Assembly: GCA_006226555.1 (NCBI GenBank)
Contig: SBGS01000107.1
Coordinates: forward strand, 1-8,285
Source of the DNA: Bacteroidota bacterium
GTDB taxonomy: Bacteria > Bacteroidota > Bacteroidia > Flavobacteriales_D > Crocinitomicaceae
Length of the DNA: 8,285 nt
Direction: 5' to 3'
In this document: positions 1 to 6,408 of the stretch, piece after piece
Layout: every line of letters starts with the position of its first letter
How positions within the stretch are numbered: position 1 is the stretch's first letter
Translations under genes and position numbers: made by a program
The notes under the pieces: generated by a model
Database searches by the model: none
What the model was told of the DNA's origin: nothing
The model's input: the letters and a program-made list of their open reading frames with translations, nothing else

Positions 1-1452
1 CAAGATGTAGCGAATATGTCGGTGTGGATGATCTTCCTGCTTTCATTTGGTAGTGGATTATTGGCCCTGCTTACACCTTGTGTGTTCCCAATGATACCGA
101 TGACAGTAAGCTTCTTTACTAAACAAAGTAAAACCAAAGCGGAAGGGATTAAAAATGCCACGATCTATGGAGCATCGATAGTGGGTATATATGTGCTGCT
201 TGGATTACTGGTTATGCTCACGGGTTCAGCAGGTTTGTTGAATGAGATGTCAACGAATCCTTGGTTCAATATTGTATTCTTTGTTCTGCTGATCATCTTC
301 GCTGTTTCTTTCATGGGAGCATTTGAGATAAGAATGCCGAATTCATGGATCAATAAGGCGGATAAAAATGCAGATAAAGGTGGTTTGATAGGAATCTTCT
401 TCATGGCGCTGGTACTTGCTTTGGTTTCCTTTTCATGTACAGGTCCGATAGTTGGAACATTATTGGTTGAAGCAGCTAGAACAGGTGGATTGACACCAAT
501 TGTAGGTATGTTCGGATTTTCACTGGCATTGGCGCTGCCATTCGGTCTTTTTGCAGCATTCCCTGGATGGATGAATTCATTACCATCTTCAGGAGGTTGG
601 TTGAACTCAGTGAAAGTAGTTTTAGGTTTTCTTGAATTGGCTCTGGCATTTAAATTCTTGTCTAATGCTGATCTTGCATGGCAGCTGCATTGGTTGGAGA
701 GAGAGGTGTTCATAGCGATCTGGATAGGTGTCTTCGCTGCCCTTACGTTGTATCTATTTGGTAAGCTTCAGCTACCGCACGATAGTCCTGTTGAACGATT
801 ATCGGTTGGAAGAACACTCCTTGGAATTTTGTCATTGGTATTTGTGATCTATATGATCCCGGGAATGTGGGGTGCACCATTGAAACTGATCAATGCTTTC
901 CCACCTCCAATGCACTACAGCGAATCGCCAATGGGAGTTGGGAAAAGTGGCGGAGGAAATGTTCAGGAGCATGGGCCGGAAGGAACTCACCTTGGACCTC
1001 AAAATCTTTGGGTTTTCCATGATTTGGATAAAGCGAAGGAGTATGCGAAATCTGTAAATAAGCCTTTGTTTGTTGATTTTACTGGACATAATTGCGTTAA
1101 CTGTAGAAAAATGGAGCAAAGCGTATGGGGTGAGCCGGGTGTTATCGACAAGCTTAGAGACGATATCGTTGTTGTTTCACTTTACGTAGATGAGAATGTC
1201 GAACTTCCGAAAGAAGAGCAGGGAGAAGTGGAGATAGAAGGTCGTAAGATGTCTATTAGAACTGTTGGTGATAAATGGCGGATCGCCCAGATACAGATGT
1301 ACAACATTACAGCTCAACCGTACTACCGTATGCTTGGTCCAAATGGCGAAGACCTAACCAATGGTCCGGCTTCTTTCGAGACGCATAGTAACAAGGATGA
1401 CTTTGAGGCTTGGCTAGAGGAAGGATTGAAGCTTTATAACGAAGCCAAATAA
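1..1452 (+). CDS. dsbD: Thiol:disulfide interchange protein DsbD, 5'-truncated by window edge
   Basis: DsbD passes electrons from cytoplasmic thioredoxin across the inner membrane to periplasmic thiol proteins. Numbering from the first Met in the window (nt 16): a membrane domain of about eight hydrophobic segments spans residues 4-284. It carries the two cysteines expected of the DsbD core, C22 in TPCVFPMIP and C141 in SFSCTGP. A Gly-rich linker follows (about 303-328), then a C-terminal periplasmic thioredoxin-like domain (about 332-475) with the redox motif CVNC at 360-363 and the cis-proline region QPYY at 434-437. The reading frame is open to base 1, and Bacteroidota DsbD normally begins with a signal peptide and an N-terminal DsbD-alpha domain. 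The Met at nt 16 is therefore probably internal and the true start lies outside. The stop is TAA, followed by a strong terminator. The family call is secure. Whether the N-terminal domain is present cannot be seen. Confidence 0.95.
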   Translation, partial: QDVANMSVWMIFLLSFGSGLLALLTPCVFPMIPMTVSFFTKQSKTKAEGIKNATIYGASIVGIYVLLGLLVMLTGSAGLLNEMSTNPWFNIVFFVLLIIFAVSFMGAFEIRMPNSWINKADKNADKGGLIGIFFMALVLALVSFSCTGPIVGTLLVEAARTGGLTPIVGMFGFSLALALPFGLFAAFPGWMNSLPSSGGWLNSVKVVLGFLELALAFKFLSNADLAWQLHWLEREVFIAIWIGVFAALTLYLFGKLQLPHDSPVERLSVGRTLLGILSLVFVIYMIPGMWGAPLKLINAFPPPMHYSESPMGVGKSGGGNVQEHGPEGTHLGPQNLWVFHDLDKAKEYAKSVNKPLFVDFTGHNCVNCRKMEQSVWGEPGVIDKLRDDIVVVSLYVDENVELPKEEQGEVEIEGRKMSIRTVGDKWRIAQIQMYNITAQPYYRMLGPNGEDLTNGPASFETHSNKDDFEAWLEEGLKLYNEAK

Positions 1453-1457
1453 ATTTG
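1426..1457 (+). promoter_or_regulatory. Candidate Bacteroidota-type promoter for recG, overlapping the dsbD stop
   Basis: TTG at 1426-1428, a 21-nt spacer and TAAATTTG at 1450-1457 fit the Bacteroidota housekeeping consensus (TTG, 17-23 nt, TAnnTTTG). The -7 box contains the dsbD stop codon. Transcription would start near 1462-1466, just before the terminator hairpin, so the hairpin would lie in the recG leader. That is either an attenuation arrangement or a sign that this match is fortuitous. It is a motif match only. Confidence 0.35.
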
Positions 1458-1470
1458 AAATAAAGAAATG

Positions 1471-1506
1471 ATCCCTGAGGTATGACTTCAGGGATTTTTT
1501 ATTTTT
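1471..1506 (+). terminator. Intrinsic terminator after dsbD
   Basis: A perfect 8-bp stem (ATCCCTGA at 1471-1478 and TCAGGGAT at 1488-1495), with a further G-T pair closing a 7-nt loop, runs into a T-rich tract (TTTTTTATTTTT) to 1506. It starts 18 nt after the dsbD stop, the expected place for a rho-independent terminator. An ATG at 1482 sits in the loop, which argues against that ATG being the recG start. Confidence 0.85.
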
Positions 1507-1511
1507 ATTCT

Positions 1512-3599
1512 GTGAATGATCTGCTGAGAACACCAATCGAGTTTTTGAAGGGCGTTGGTCCAAAAAGGGCAGAGCTCTTAAAGAAAGAGATCGGAGTTGC
1601 TACCTTCAAAGATCTACTGTATTATTTCCCTTTTCGCTACGTAGACAGATCTACTTTCAAAACGATCGATAGTCTTTTAACTGCGGATGGCCCTGTTCAG
1701 ATCAAAGGAAGGATAGTTGGTATAAATGAAACCGGACATGGTCGTAATAAAAGACTGAACGCAATCTTTCAGGATCAAACAGGAAGTATAAATCTAGTTT
1801 GGTTCAAGGGAATAAATTGGATCCGTTCGTCTTTGAAGGTCAATGAAGAGGTTGTCATATATGGGCGTTTAAAAGCGTATGGAGGCAAGTGGAGTATGCC
1901 ACACCCGGAAATAATCAATCCTTCTGACCTCGGAAATGGTCTTCAACCGATATATCCATCAACCGAAAAATTATCAGCTAACGGTTTACATTCTAAAGGA
2001 ATAGAAAAGTTGATCTCTGAGCTATTGCTTCAACCGTTTTCATTTGAAGAAAAAATACCACGGGATATTGTCAAGGACTACAACCTTCCTCCTGAGTTGA
2101 AAGCGATCCATATGGTTCATCATCCCGTTCAGTTGGATGATGCAAAGATGGGAAGGTTCAGGTTCAAACTTCAGGAGCTGCTTTTACTGCAGCTGGAGTT
2201 GTTGCTTCGTAAAATTGTTTCAAGTCAAAAGCTGGGAGGACACCGATTTGAGGTTGTAGGAGATCACTTCAATACTTTTTATAAGTCCCATTTGAAATAT
2301 GAACTGACCAATGCTCAGAAGCGCGTTCTAAAGGAGGTTCGTGCAGATGTCAATTCAGGGCATCATTTGAATAGATTGGTACAGGGAGATGTTGGGAGCG
2401 GAAAAACATTAGTGGCTTTACTGACTATGCTGTTATCACTGGATAATGGATATCAGGCTGCAATGATAGCGCCGACAGAGATCTTGGCGCAACAACATTA
2501 TGAATCCATTCGTGATGATCTGAAAGAAATGGATATAGAGGTGGCCTTACTAACCGGCTCTACGAAAAAGAAAGATCGGGAACGCATTCATGAAGGTTTG
2601 CTATCCGGCGACATTGATATTTTGATTGGCACACATGCTTTACTTGAGAAGACAGTTCAATTTAAGGATCTAGGAATTGTCGTAATAGATGAACAACATC
2701 GTTTTGGAGTGGCACAAAGAGCTAGAATGTGGAAGAAAAACAGAGTTCCTCCACACATCCTGATCATGACAGCAACACCGATACCGCGAACATTAGCGAT
2801 GACGTATTATGGTGATCTCGATGTGTCTGTTATCGATGAAATGCCTCCAGGAAGGAAGCCTGTTACAACAACCCATTCTTATGAGAGTGGTCGTTTAAGG
2901 GTATTTGGATTTATAAGAGAGGAGATCAAAAAAGGTAGACAGGTTTATTTTGTTTATCCTTTGATCAGCGAATCTGAAACACTGGATTTCAATAATCTGA
3001 TGGACGGTTTTAATGCTATTTCCAGAGCATTTCCACTACCTGATTACAGGGTGAGCATTGTGCATGGAAAAATGAAGCCGGAAGAAAAGGAGTTTGAAAT
3101 GAATCGTTTCGTTCGGGGTGAAACTCAGATCATGGTAGCCACGACTGTAATTGAGGTTGGGGTCAATGTTCCGAATGCATCGGTAATGGTGATTGAAAGT
3201 GCAGAACGATTTGGGTTGTCTCAACTCCATCAGTTGCGTGGAAGAGTGGGAAGAGGAGCAGAGCAATCTTACTGTATTTTAATGACGGGTGATAAATTGT
3301 CGAAGGAAAGTCAGAAGCGCGTACAGACAATGGTACAAACGAATGATGGTTTTAAGATTGCTGAGGTAGATCTTAAACTTCGTGGACCCGGAGATATCAT
3401 GGGTACGCAGCAAAGTGGTCTGATGAATTTACGCATCGCCGATCTTACAAAGGATGGCCCCATTGTTTCTATTGCTCGTCAAAAAGCAATAGCTATCCTA
3501 GAATCAGATCCGAACTTGAGTAAACCTGAGCATTTCTGGTTAAGGAAGAAACTGGTACATATATTGCAAACAAAACCGGACTGGGGCAAAATTGCCTGA
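1512..3599 (+). CDS. recG: ATP-dependent DNA helicase RecG
   Basis: RecG is a monomeric SF2 helicase that regresses stalled replication forks and moves Holliday junctions during repair. With the chosen start it is 695 residues, close to the usual length (693 in E. coli). An N-terminal wedge/OB-fold region lies at about 50-150 (PFRYVDRS, then a substrate-binding beta region). The helicase motifs follow in order: Walker A GDVGSGKT 292-299, DEQH 393-396, TATPIPRT 420-427, and motif VI QLHQLRGRVGRG 571-582. The C-terminal RecG-specific region (LRGPGDIMGTQQSG) is intact. The frame also has an ATG at 1482, but it lies in the loop of the dsbD terminator and would add ten unconserved residues. GTG at 1512 gives an N-terminus reading MNDLLRTPIEFLKGVGPKRA, typical of Bacteroidota RecG. 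No Shine-Dalgarno is visible, which is normal for this phylum. No helicase motif is damaged. Confidence 0.96.
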   Translation: MNDLLRTPIEFLKGVGPKRAELLKKEIGVATFKDLLYYFPFRYVDRSTFKTIDSLLTADGPVQIKGRIVGINETGHGRNKRLNAIFQDQTGSINLVWFKGINWIRSSLKVNEEVVIYGRLKAYGGKWSMPHPEIINPSDLGNGLQPIYPSTEKLSANGLHSKGIEKLISELLLQPFSFEEKIPRDIVKDYNLPPELKAIHMVHHPVQLDDAKMGRFRFKLQELLLLQLELLLRKIVSSQKLGGHRFEVVGDHFNTFYKSHLKYELTNAQKRVLKEVRADVNSGHHLNRLVQGDVGSGKTLVALLTMLLSLDNGYQAAMIAPTEILAQQHYESIRDDLKEMDIEVALLTGSTKKKDRERIHEGLLSGDIDILIGTHALLEKTVQFKDLGIVVIDEQHRFGVAQRARMWKKNRVPPHILIMTATPIPRTLAMTYYGDLDVSVIDEMPPGRKPVTTTHSYESGRLRVFGFIREEIKKGRQVYFVYPLISESETLDFNNLMDGFNAISRAFPLPDYRVSIVHGKMKPEEKEFEMNRFVRGETQIMVATTVIEVGVNVPNASVMVIESAERFGLSQLHQLRGRVGRGAEQSYCILMTGDKLSKESQKRVQTMVQTNDGFKIAEVDLKLRGPGDIMGTQQSGLMNLRIADLTKDGPIVSIARQKAIAILESDPNLSKPEHFWLRKKLVHILQTKPDWGKIA

Positions 3600-3623
3600 G
3601 ATATAAAATATTGTTTAGCTTCG
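3592..3623 (+). promoter_or_regulatory. Candidate promoter for the small TonB-C-like gene
   Basis: TTG at 3592-3594, a 21-nt spacer and TAGCTTCG at 3616-3623 match the Bacteroidota promoter form with one mismatch (TTCG for TTTG). The spacing equals that of the recG candidate. A start site near 3628-3632 would give a very short leader before the ATG at 3638. The -33 element overlaps the last codons of recG. Confidence 0.4.
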
Positions 3624-3637
3624 TAAAAACACACAAC

Positions 3638-3967
3638 ATGAAACTACTAGCCTTTCTTTTTCTTTTCATTGGATTTTCTTCAAATGCTCAATTGGTGAGT
3701 GGTACGCTCATAGAGGAGGGTAGAAAGGCCATTACAGATATCAAGTTTGTGCAGGAAGGCACTGCAAACGGATATGTTGTGTACGAGCTTGCCGTGGATA
3801 GAGAAGGCAATGTTACAGGGCTGACGCTGGTTGAGTCAACTATAAAAAGTACACCTACGAAAGTGAGTGTTAGAAATTATCTCAAAACGGTAAAATTCGA
3901 GAAAGGAACCCACTATCCGCAATTTCATCACGTGAGAGTGAAGGTTACCCTAGTTGTTCCGAAATAG
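3638..3967 (+). CDS. Small exported protein with TonB C-terminal-like domain
   Basis: The 109-residue product has a signal peptide (basic MK, hydrophobic residues 3-13, then SSNAQ with likely cleavage after A17), so it should be periplasmic or further out. The mature part, about 44-108, reads like a TonB_C fold. It has VVYELAVDREGNV (strand, turn, strand with the typical Val-Asp-x-x-Gly-x-Val pattern), a helical stretch around 74-84 and a final strand VRVKVTLVV. It lacks the transmembrane anchor and Pro-rich linker of a true TonB, so energy transduction is not implied and the role is unknown. ATG at 3638 was chosen because it begins a clean signal peptide. An in-frame TTG at 3611 would put nine polar residues ahead of it and would lie within the promoter candidate. 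It ends one base before the stop of the convergent acyl-CoA ligase gene. Confidence 0.75.
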   Translation: MKLLAFLFLFIGFSSNAQLVSGTLIEEGRKAITDIKFVQEGTANGYVVYELAVDREGNVTGLTLVESTIKSTPTKVSVRNYLKTVKFEKGTHYPQFHHVRVKVTLVVPK

Positions 3968-3968
3968 A

Positions 3969-5729
3969 TTAGCAGTAAATACGATCATAAACATCGCTGT
4001 ACTTCTGCAGTATGATCTTTCTCTTGAACTTAAGTGTTGGTGTAAGTTCACCGCCCTCAACAGTAAACTCATTCGGTAACAGTTCGAATTTCTTCACTTT
4101 TTCCCATTGACCGAATTGTTCGTTGTAGATCTCGATCTCCTTCTCAATACGCTCGATAACACGTTTGTCTGCACAAATTGTCTCATTTGAAGCAGCGTCC
4201 AGATCAACACCTTTACGTTTGCTCCATTCTTTTATAAATGCGAACGATGGAACGATCATGGCAGCAGGGAATTTTTGGCCTTCACCAATTATCATGATCT
4301 GCTCAATGAAACGGGATTCTTTGAATTTATTTTCCATTGCCTGTGGAATGATGTATTTACCACCACTTGTTTTGAAGATCTCTTTTTTGCGATCAGTGAT
4401 TTTTAGGAATTTTCCTTCAACAAATTCTCCGATATCTCCGGTATGAAACCAGCCATCTTTCAGAACTTCCTCAGTTTGTTCAGGTAAATTGTAGTAACCC
4501 ATCATGACATTAGGACCATTCACAAGAATTTCTCCATCCTCTGCGATCTTAACTGAAACACCGTCCACTAGTGGTCCAACAGTACCTATTCTGATTCCTT
4601 TCACGAAAGAGTTTACCGAACAAACAGGAGATGTCTCTGTTAATCCATAACCTTCCAAAATAGGAATATCCGCAGCGAGGAATATTCTGGCTAATCTCGG
4701 TTGCAATGCAGCTGAACCGCTTGCAATAGCTCTTACTTCACCACCAAGAGCTTCCTGCCATTTTTTAAAGATGAGCTTTCTTGCTATCCAGAGTTTAATG
4801 TTATAGATGAATCCTCGATTAACCGTATCGTAGGCTTCTCCAACCTTTACTGCCCAAAAAAACAATCCACGCTTTATACCCGTAAGTTCATCACCCTTCG
4901 CCATGATCTTATCGAATACTTTTTCGATCAAACGCGGTACGGCTGTAAATACATGAGGTTTGACTTCCCTAATATTATCTCCAATGGTCTCCATAGATTC
5001 TGCAAAATGAATGGAACAACCCAGGTATATGTAGAGATAATGCAACATTCTTTCATAAATGTGACAAACAGGCAGGAATGAAAGAACTCTGGAATATTGA
5101 TCAGCCGGAATGGGTTCGATACATGCTTCAACATTAGATAATATATTTTTATGTGAAAGCATCACTCCTTTTGGATTTCCGGTAGTGCCAGAAGTGTAAA
5201 TTATAGTCGCCAGATCATCAATTTTTGGGATAGCCATACGCTCCTTTACGGCTTCTTCACTGATCAAGTCGCCTCCCACTTTAATGTTATTCCAATCCTC
5301 AGCTAATGTACTTTTGTCAAATGCATACATATGCTGTAAAGAAGGTATGTCCGCCCTCACTGAATCTATTTTTTCAGCGATCTCCTGATCAGCAACAACA
5401 CAGATCTTAATTCCTGCATCATTAAAGATATAGCGATAGTCGTTCGCCGAAATATTTGGATAGATAGGTACCACGATTGCTGCCACCTGCTGAATAGCAA
5501 TATCCATTACATTCCATTCGTATCTGGTAGGAGATACAATAGCCACTTTGTCTCCAGGTTGTACATCATGTGCAAGTAATCCTTTTGAGACTTTCATACA
5601 GTCTTCTAAGAACTCTTCGGTTGAAACTCCTTCCCAGTTTCCATTCCTTTTGGAAACGAACATTTTAGGGTTAGGGTACTTCGATAATTGCAGATACGGT
5701 AGATCAAAAAGTCTTTGTGCGTCAAGCAT
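3969..5729 (-). CDS. Long-chain fatty acyl-CoA synthetase (AMP-forming)
   Basis: This enzyme activates free fatty acids with ATP and CoA through an acyl-adenylate, feeding beta-oxidation or lipid synthesis in the cytoplasm, often at the inner membrane. The 586-residue protein carries the ANL-superfamily motifs in order: P-loop YTSGTTGNPKGV 178-189, the adenylate-binding YGLTETSP 361-368, GWFHTGD 426-432 with the ribose-binding Asp, the hinge motif DRKKE 446-450, and the C-terminal catalytic lysine region LTPTLKFKRK with K567. The length fits the FadD/FAA-like group common in Bacteroidota. The start codon is the ATG whose complement lies at 5727-5729; it gives a normal N-terminus and I see no better upstream choice. 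It stands alone on its strand, divergent from the sigma-factor cluster. The chain-length preference is inferred from family resemblance only, so I give no gene symbol. Confidence 0.93.
   Translation of the reverse strand: MLDAQRLFDLPYLQLSKYPNPKMFVSKRNGNWEGVSTEEFLEDCMKVSKGLLAHDVQPGDKVAIVSPTRYEWNVMDIAIQQVAAIVVPIYPNISANDYRYIFNDAGIKICVVADQEIAEKIDSVRADIPSLQHMYAFDKSTLAEDWNNIKVGGDLISEEAVKERMAIPKIDDLATIIYTSGTTGNPKGVMLSHKNILSNVEACIEPIPADQYSRVLSFLPVCHIYERMLHYLYIYLGCSIHFAESMETIGDNIREVKPHVFTAVPRLIEKVFDKIMAKGDELTGIKRGLFFWAVKVGEAYDTVNRGFIYNIKLWIARKLIFKKWQEALGGEVRAIASGSAALQPRLARIFLAADIPILEGYGLTETSPVCSVNSFVKGIRIGTVGPLVDGVSVKIAEDGEILVNGPNVMMGYYNLPEQTEEVLKDGWFHTGDIGEFVEGKFLKITDRKKEIFKTSGGKYIIPQAMENKFKESRFIEQIMIIGEGQKFPAAMIVPSFAFIKEWSKRKGVDLDAASNETICADKRVIERIEKEIEIYNEQFGQWEKVKKFELLPNEFTVEGGELTPTLKFKRKIILQKYSDVYDRIYC
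3983..4025 (+). terminator. Possible terminator for the TonB-C-like gene, inside the convergent gene
   Basis: GATCATA (3983-3989) and TATGATC (4011-4017) form a 7-bp inverted repeat. A 21-nt loop contains a further CTG/CAG pair, and TTTCTCTT follows on the + strand. It begins 15 nt after the small gene's stop but within the last codons of the opposite-strand acyl-CoA ligase. The long loop and interrupted T tract make it a weak candidate that coding sequence could produce by chance. Confidence 0.25.
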
Positions 5730-5774
5730 GGTTCAAATATTTGATATGAATATAGTTAAAATACACGAAAAAAA

Positions 5775-5811
5775 TGTTCGACAGAAATACCGATTTGTTC
5801 GACAAAAGTAT
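5775..5811. repeat. Two 16-nt direct repeats spaced 21 bp, probable operator
   Basis: The core TGTTCGACA occurs at 5775-5783 and again at 5796-5804. The match continues beyond the core to give TGTTCGACARAARTAY in both copies (13 of 16 positions identical, the other three transitions). The start-to-start distance of 21 bp is two helical turns, so both copies face the same side of the helix. Each core is an imperfect palindrome (TGT-N3-ACA). The second copy overlaps the TACTTTTG box of the acyl-CoA synthetase promoter and the first falls just downstream in its leader, a layout suited to repression. The binding protein is unknown. Confidence 0.5.
5803..5810 (-). promoter_or_regulatory. Candidate -7 box for the acyl-CoA synthetase gene
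   Basis: On the minus strand this reads TACTTTTG, an exact TAnnTTTG Bacteroidota -7 element about 74 nt upstream of the ATG. No TTG is found at the -33 distance; the nearest is TTA at 5829-5831 (18-nt spacer), so the upstream half is weak. Transcription would begin near 5797-5800, giving a leader of about 70 nt that contains the direct repeats described separately. Confidence 0.5.
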
Positions 5812-5919
5812 ATAACTGCTAAAGGTGTTAAATAAAATGTACCATAATGCATAAAAAGTGGGTTATTAGTGTAACAAAGCCAAAGCCTAAATTGTTTTAG
5901 CTGTTCAAAGGGAAAGAGT

Positions 5920-6408
5920 TTGAAAAGACACGAGTACAATATCGTAGTGCGTCAATATGCAGGTAACCTATATGGTTATGCATACAAATTCATGCGATCA
6001 GAGCATGATGCACAGGATATTGTTCAGGATGTTTTTGAAAAGCTCTGGCTAAACAGAAAAAAGGTGGATTTTGAAAAGTCCAAAAGCTGGATGTTCACTA
6101 CTGCTCACAATGCGATGATCAACTTTATGATGAAAAAGGATCGTATGCATCTTTCAAACGAGATCACATCGAATGAGAGGTCAACAGATTCTCAACGTCA
6201 GTTTGAAGCGAGAGAGATCATTGACAAAGCAGTTGCATTTCTACCACCTTTGCAAAAGAGTATAGTTTTACTCAGAGACCTTGAAGGGTATACGTATCAA
6301 GAGATCGGTGAGATCCTTGAAATTTCGGAACCTCAAGTTAAGGTTTATCTGTTCAGAGCCCGCAAGAAATTGAAGAAGCAGCTAAAAGAATTGATGGAAT
6401 TGGCATGA
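5920..6408 (+). CDS. ECF-type RNA polymerase sigma factor
   Basis: This 162-residue sigma-70 family protein of the extracytoplasmic-function type would direct RNA polymerase to a dedicated set of promoters. Region 2 spans about 7-74, with the core-binding region 2.2 pattern DAQDIVQDVFEKLW at 30-43. Region 4 spans about 101-155, with the helix-turn-helix YTYQEIGEILEISEPQVKVY at 124-143 followed by a basic tail. The short linker and lack of region 1 or 3 are typical. The frame has a stop at 5872-5874 and no ATG or GTG between there and the sigma-2 domain. TTG at 5920, preceded by the purine-rich AAAGGGAAAGAG, gives an N-terminus that aligns with the family. A Met at residue 25 would cut into region 2. 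The last codon overlaps the next gene as ATGA, so the two are translationally coupled, as expected for a sigma/anti-sigma pair. No clear + strand promoter is visible upstream. Autoregulation is possible but not shown. Confidence 0.93.
   Translation: MKRHEYNIVVRQYAGNLYGYAYKFMRSEHDAQDIVQDVFEKLWLNRKKVDFEKSKSWMFTTAHNAMINFMMKKDRMHLSNEITSNERSTDSQRQFEAREIIDKAVAFLPPLQKSIVLLRDLEGYTYQEIGEILEISEPQVKVYLFRARKKLKKQLKELMELA

Noticed and set aside
165..713. 182-codon open frame antisense to dsbD
   Set aside because: It lies wholly within the conserved DsbD membrane domain and its translation shows no recognisable domain. It is an opposite-strand shadow.
1482..1484. ATG as the start of recG
   Set aside because: It lies in the loop of the dsbD terminator and adds ten unconserved residues (mostly encoded by the T tract). 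GTG at 1512 gives a family-typical N-terminus.
3611..3637. TTG start extending the small TonB-C-like protein by nine residues
   Set aside because: It overlaps a promoter candidate and places polar residues before an otherwise clean signal peptide starting at ATG 3638.
5884..5902. Small inverted repeat AGC(C)TAAA / TTTAGCT upstream of the sigma factor
   Set aside because: The stem is short, bulged and AT-rich, without a T tract or promoter context. Chance is the simpler explanation.
5823..5919. Promoter for the sigma-factor cluster
   Set aside because: I searched for TTG-N17-23-TAnnTTTG on the + strand and found only partial matches (such as TAAATTGT). An ECF-type self-promoter cannot be judged without knowing its consensus, so none is listed.
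5548..5939. Open frames on both strands running through the divergent intergenic region (5548-5835 + and 5733-5939 -)
   Set aside because: Both overlap conserved coding sequence at one end, show no domain or signal, and cover the promoter and repeat region. They are not supported as genes.
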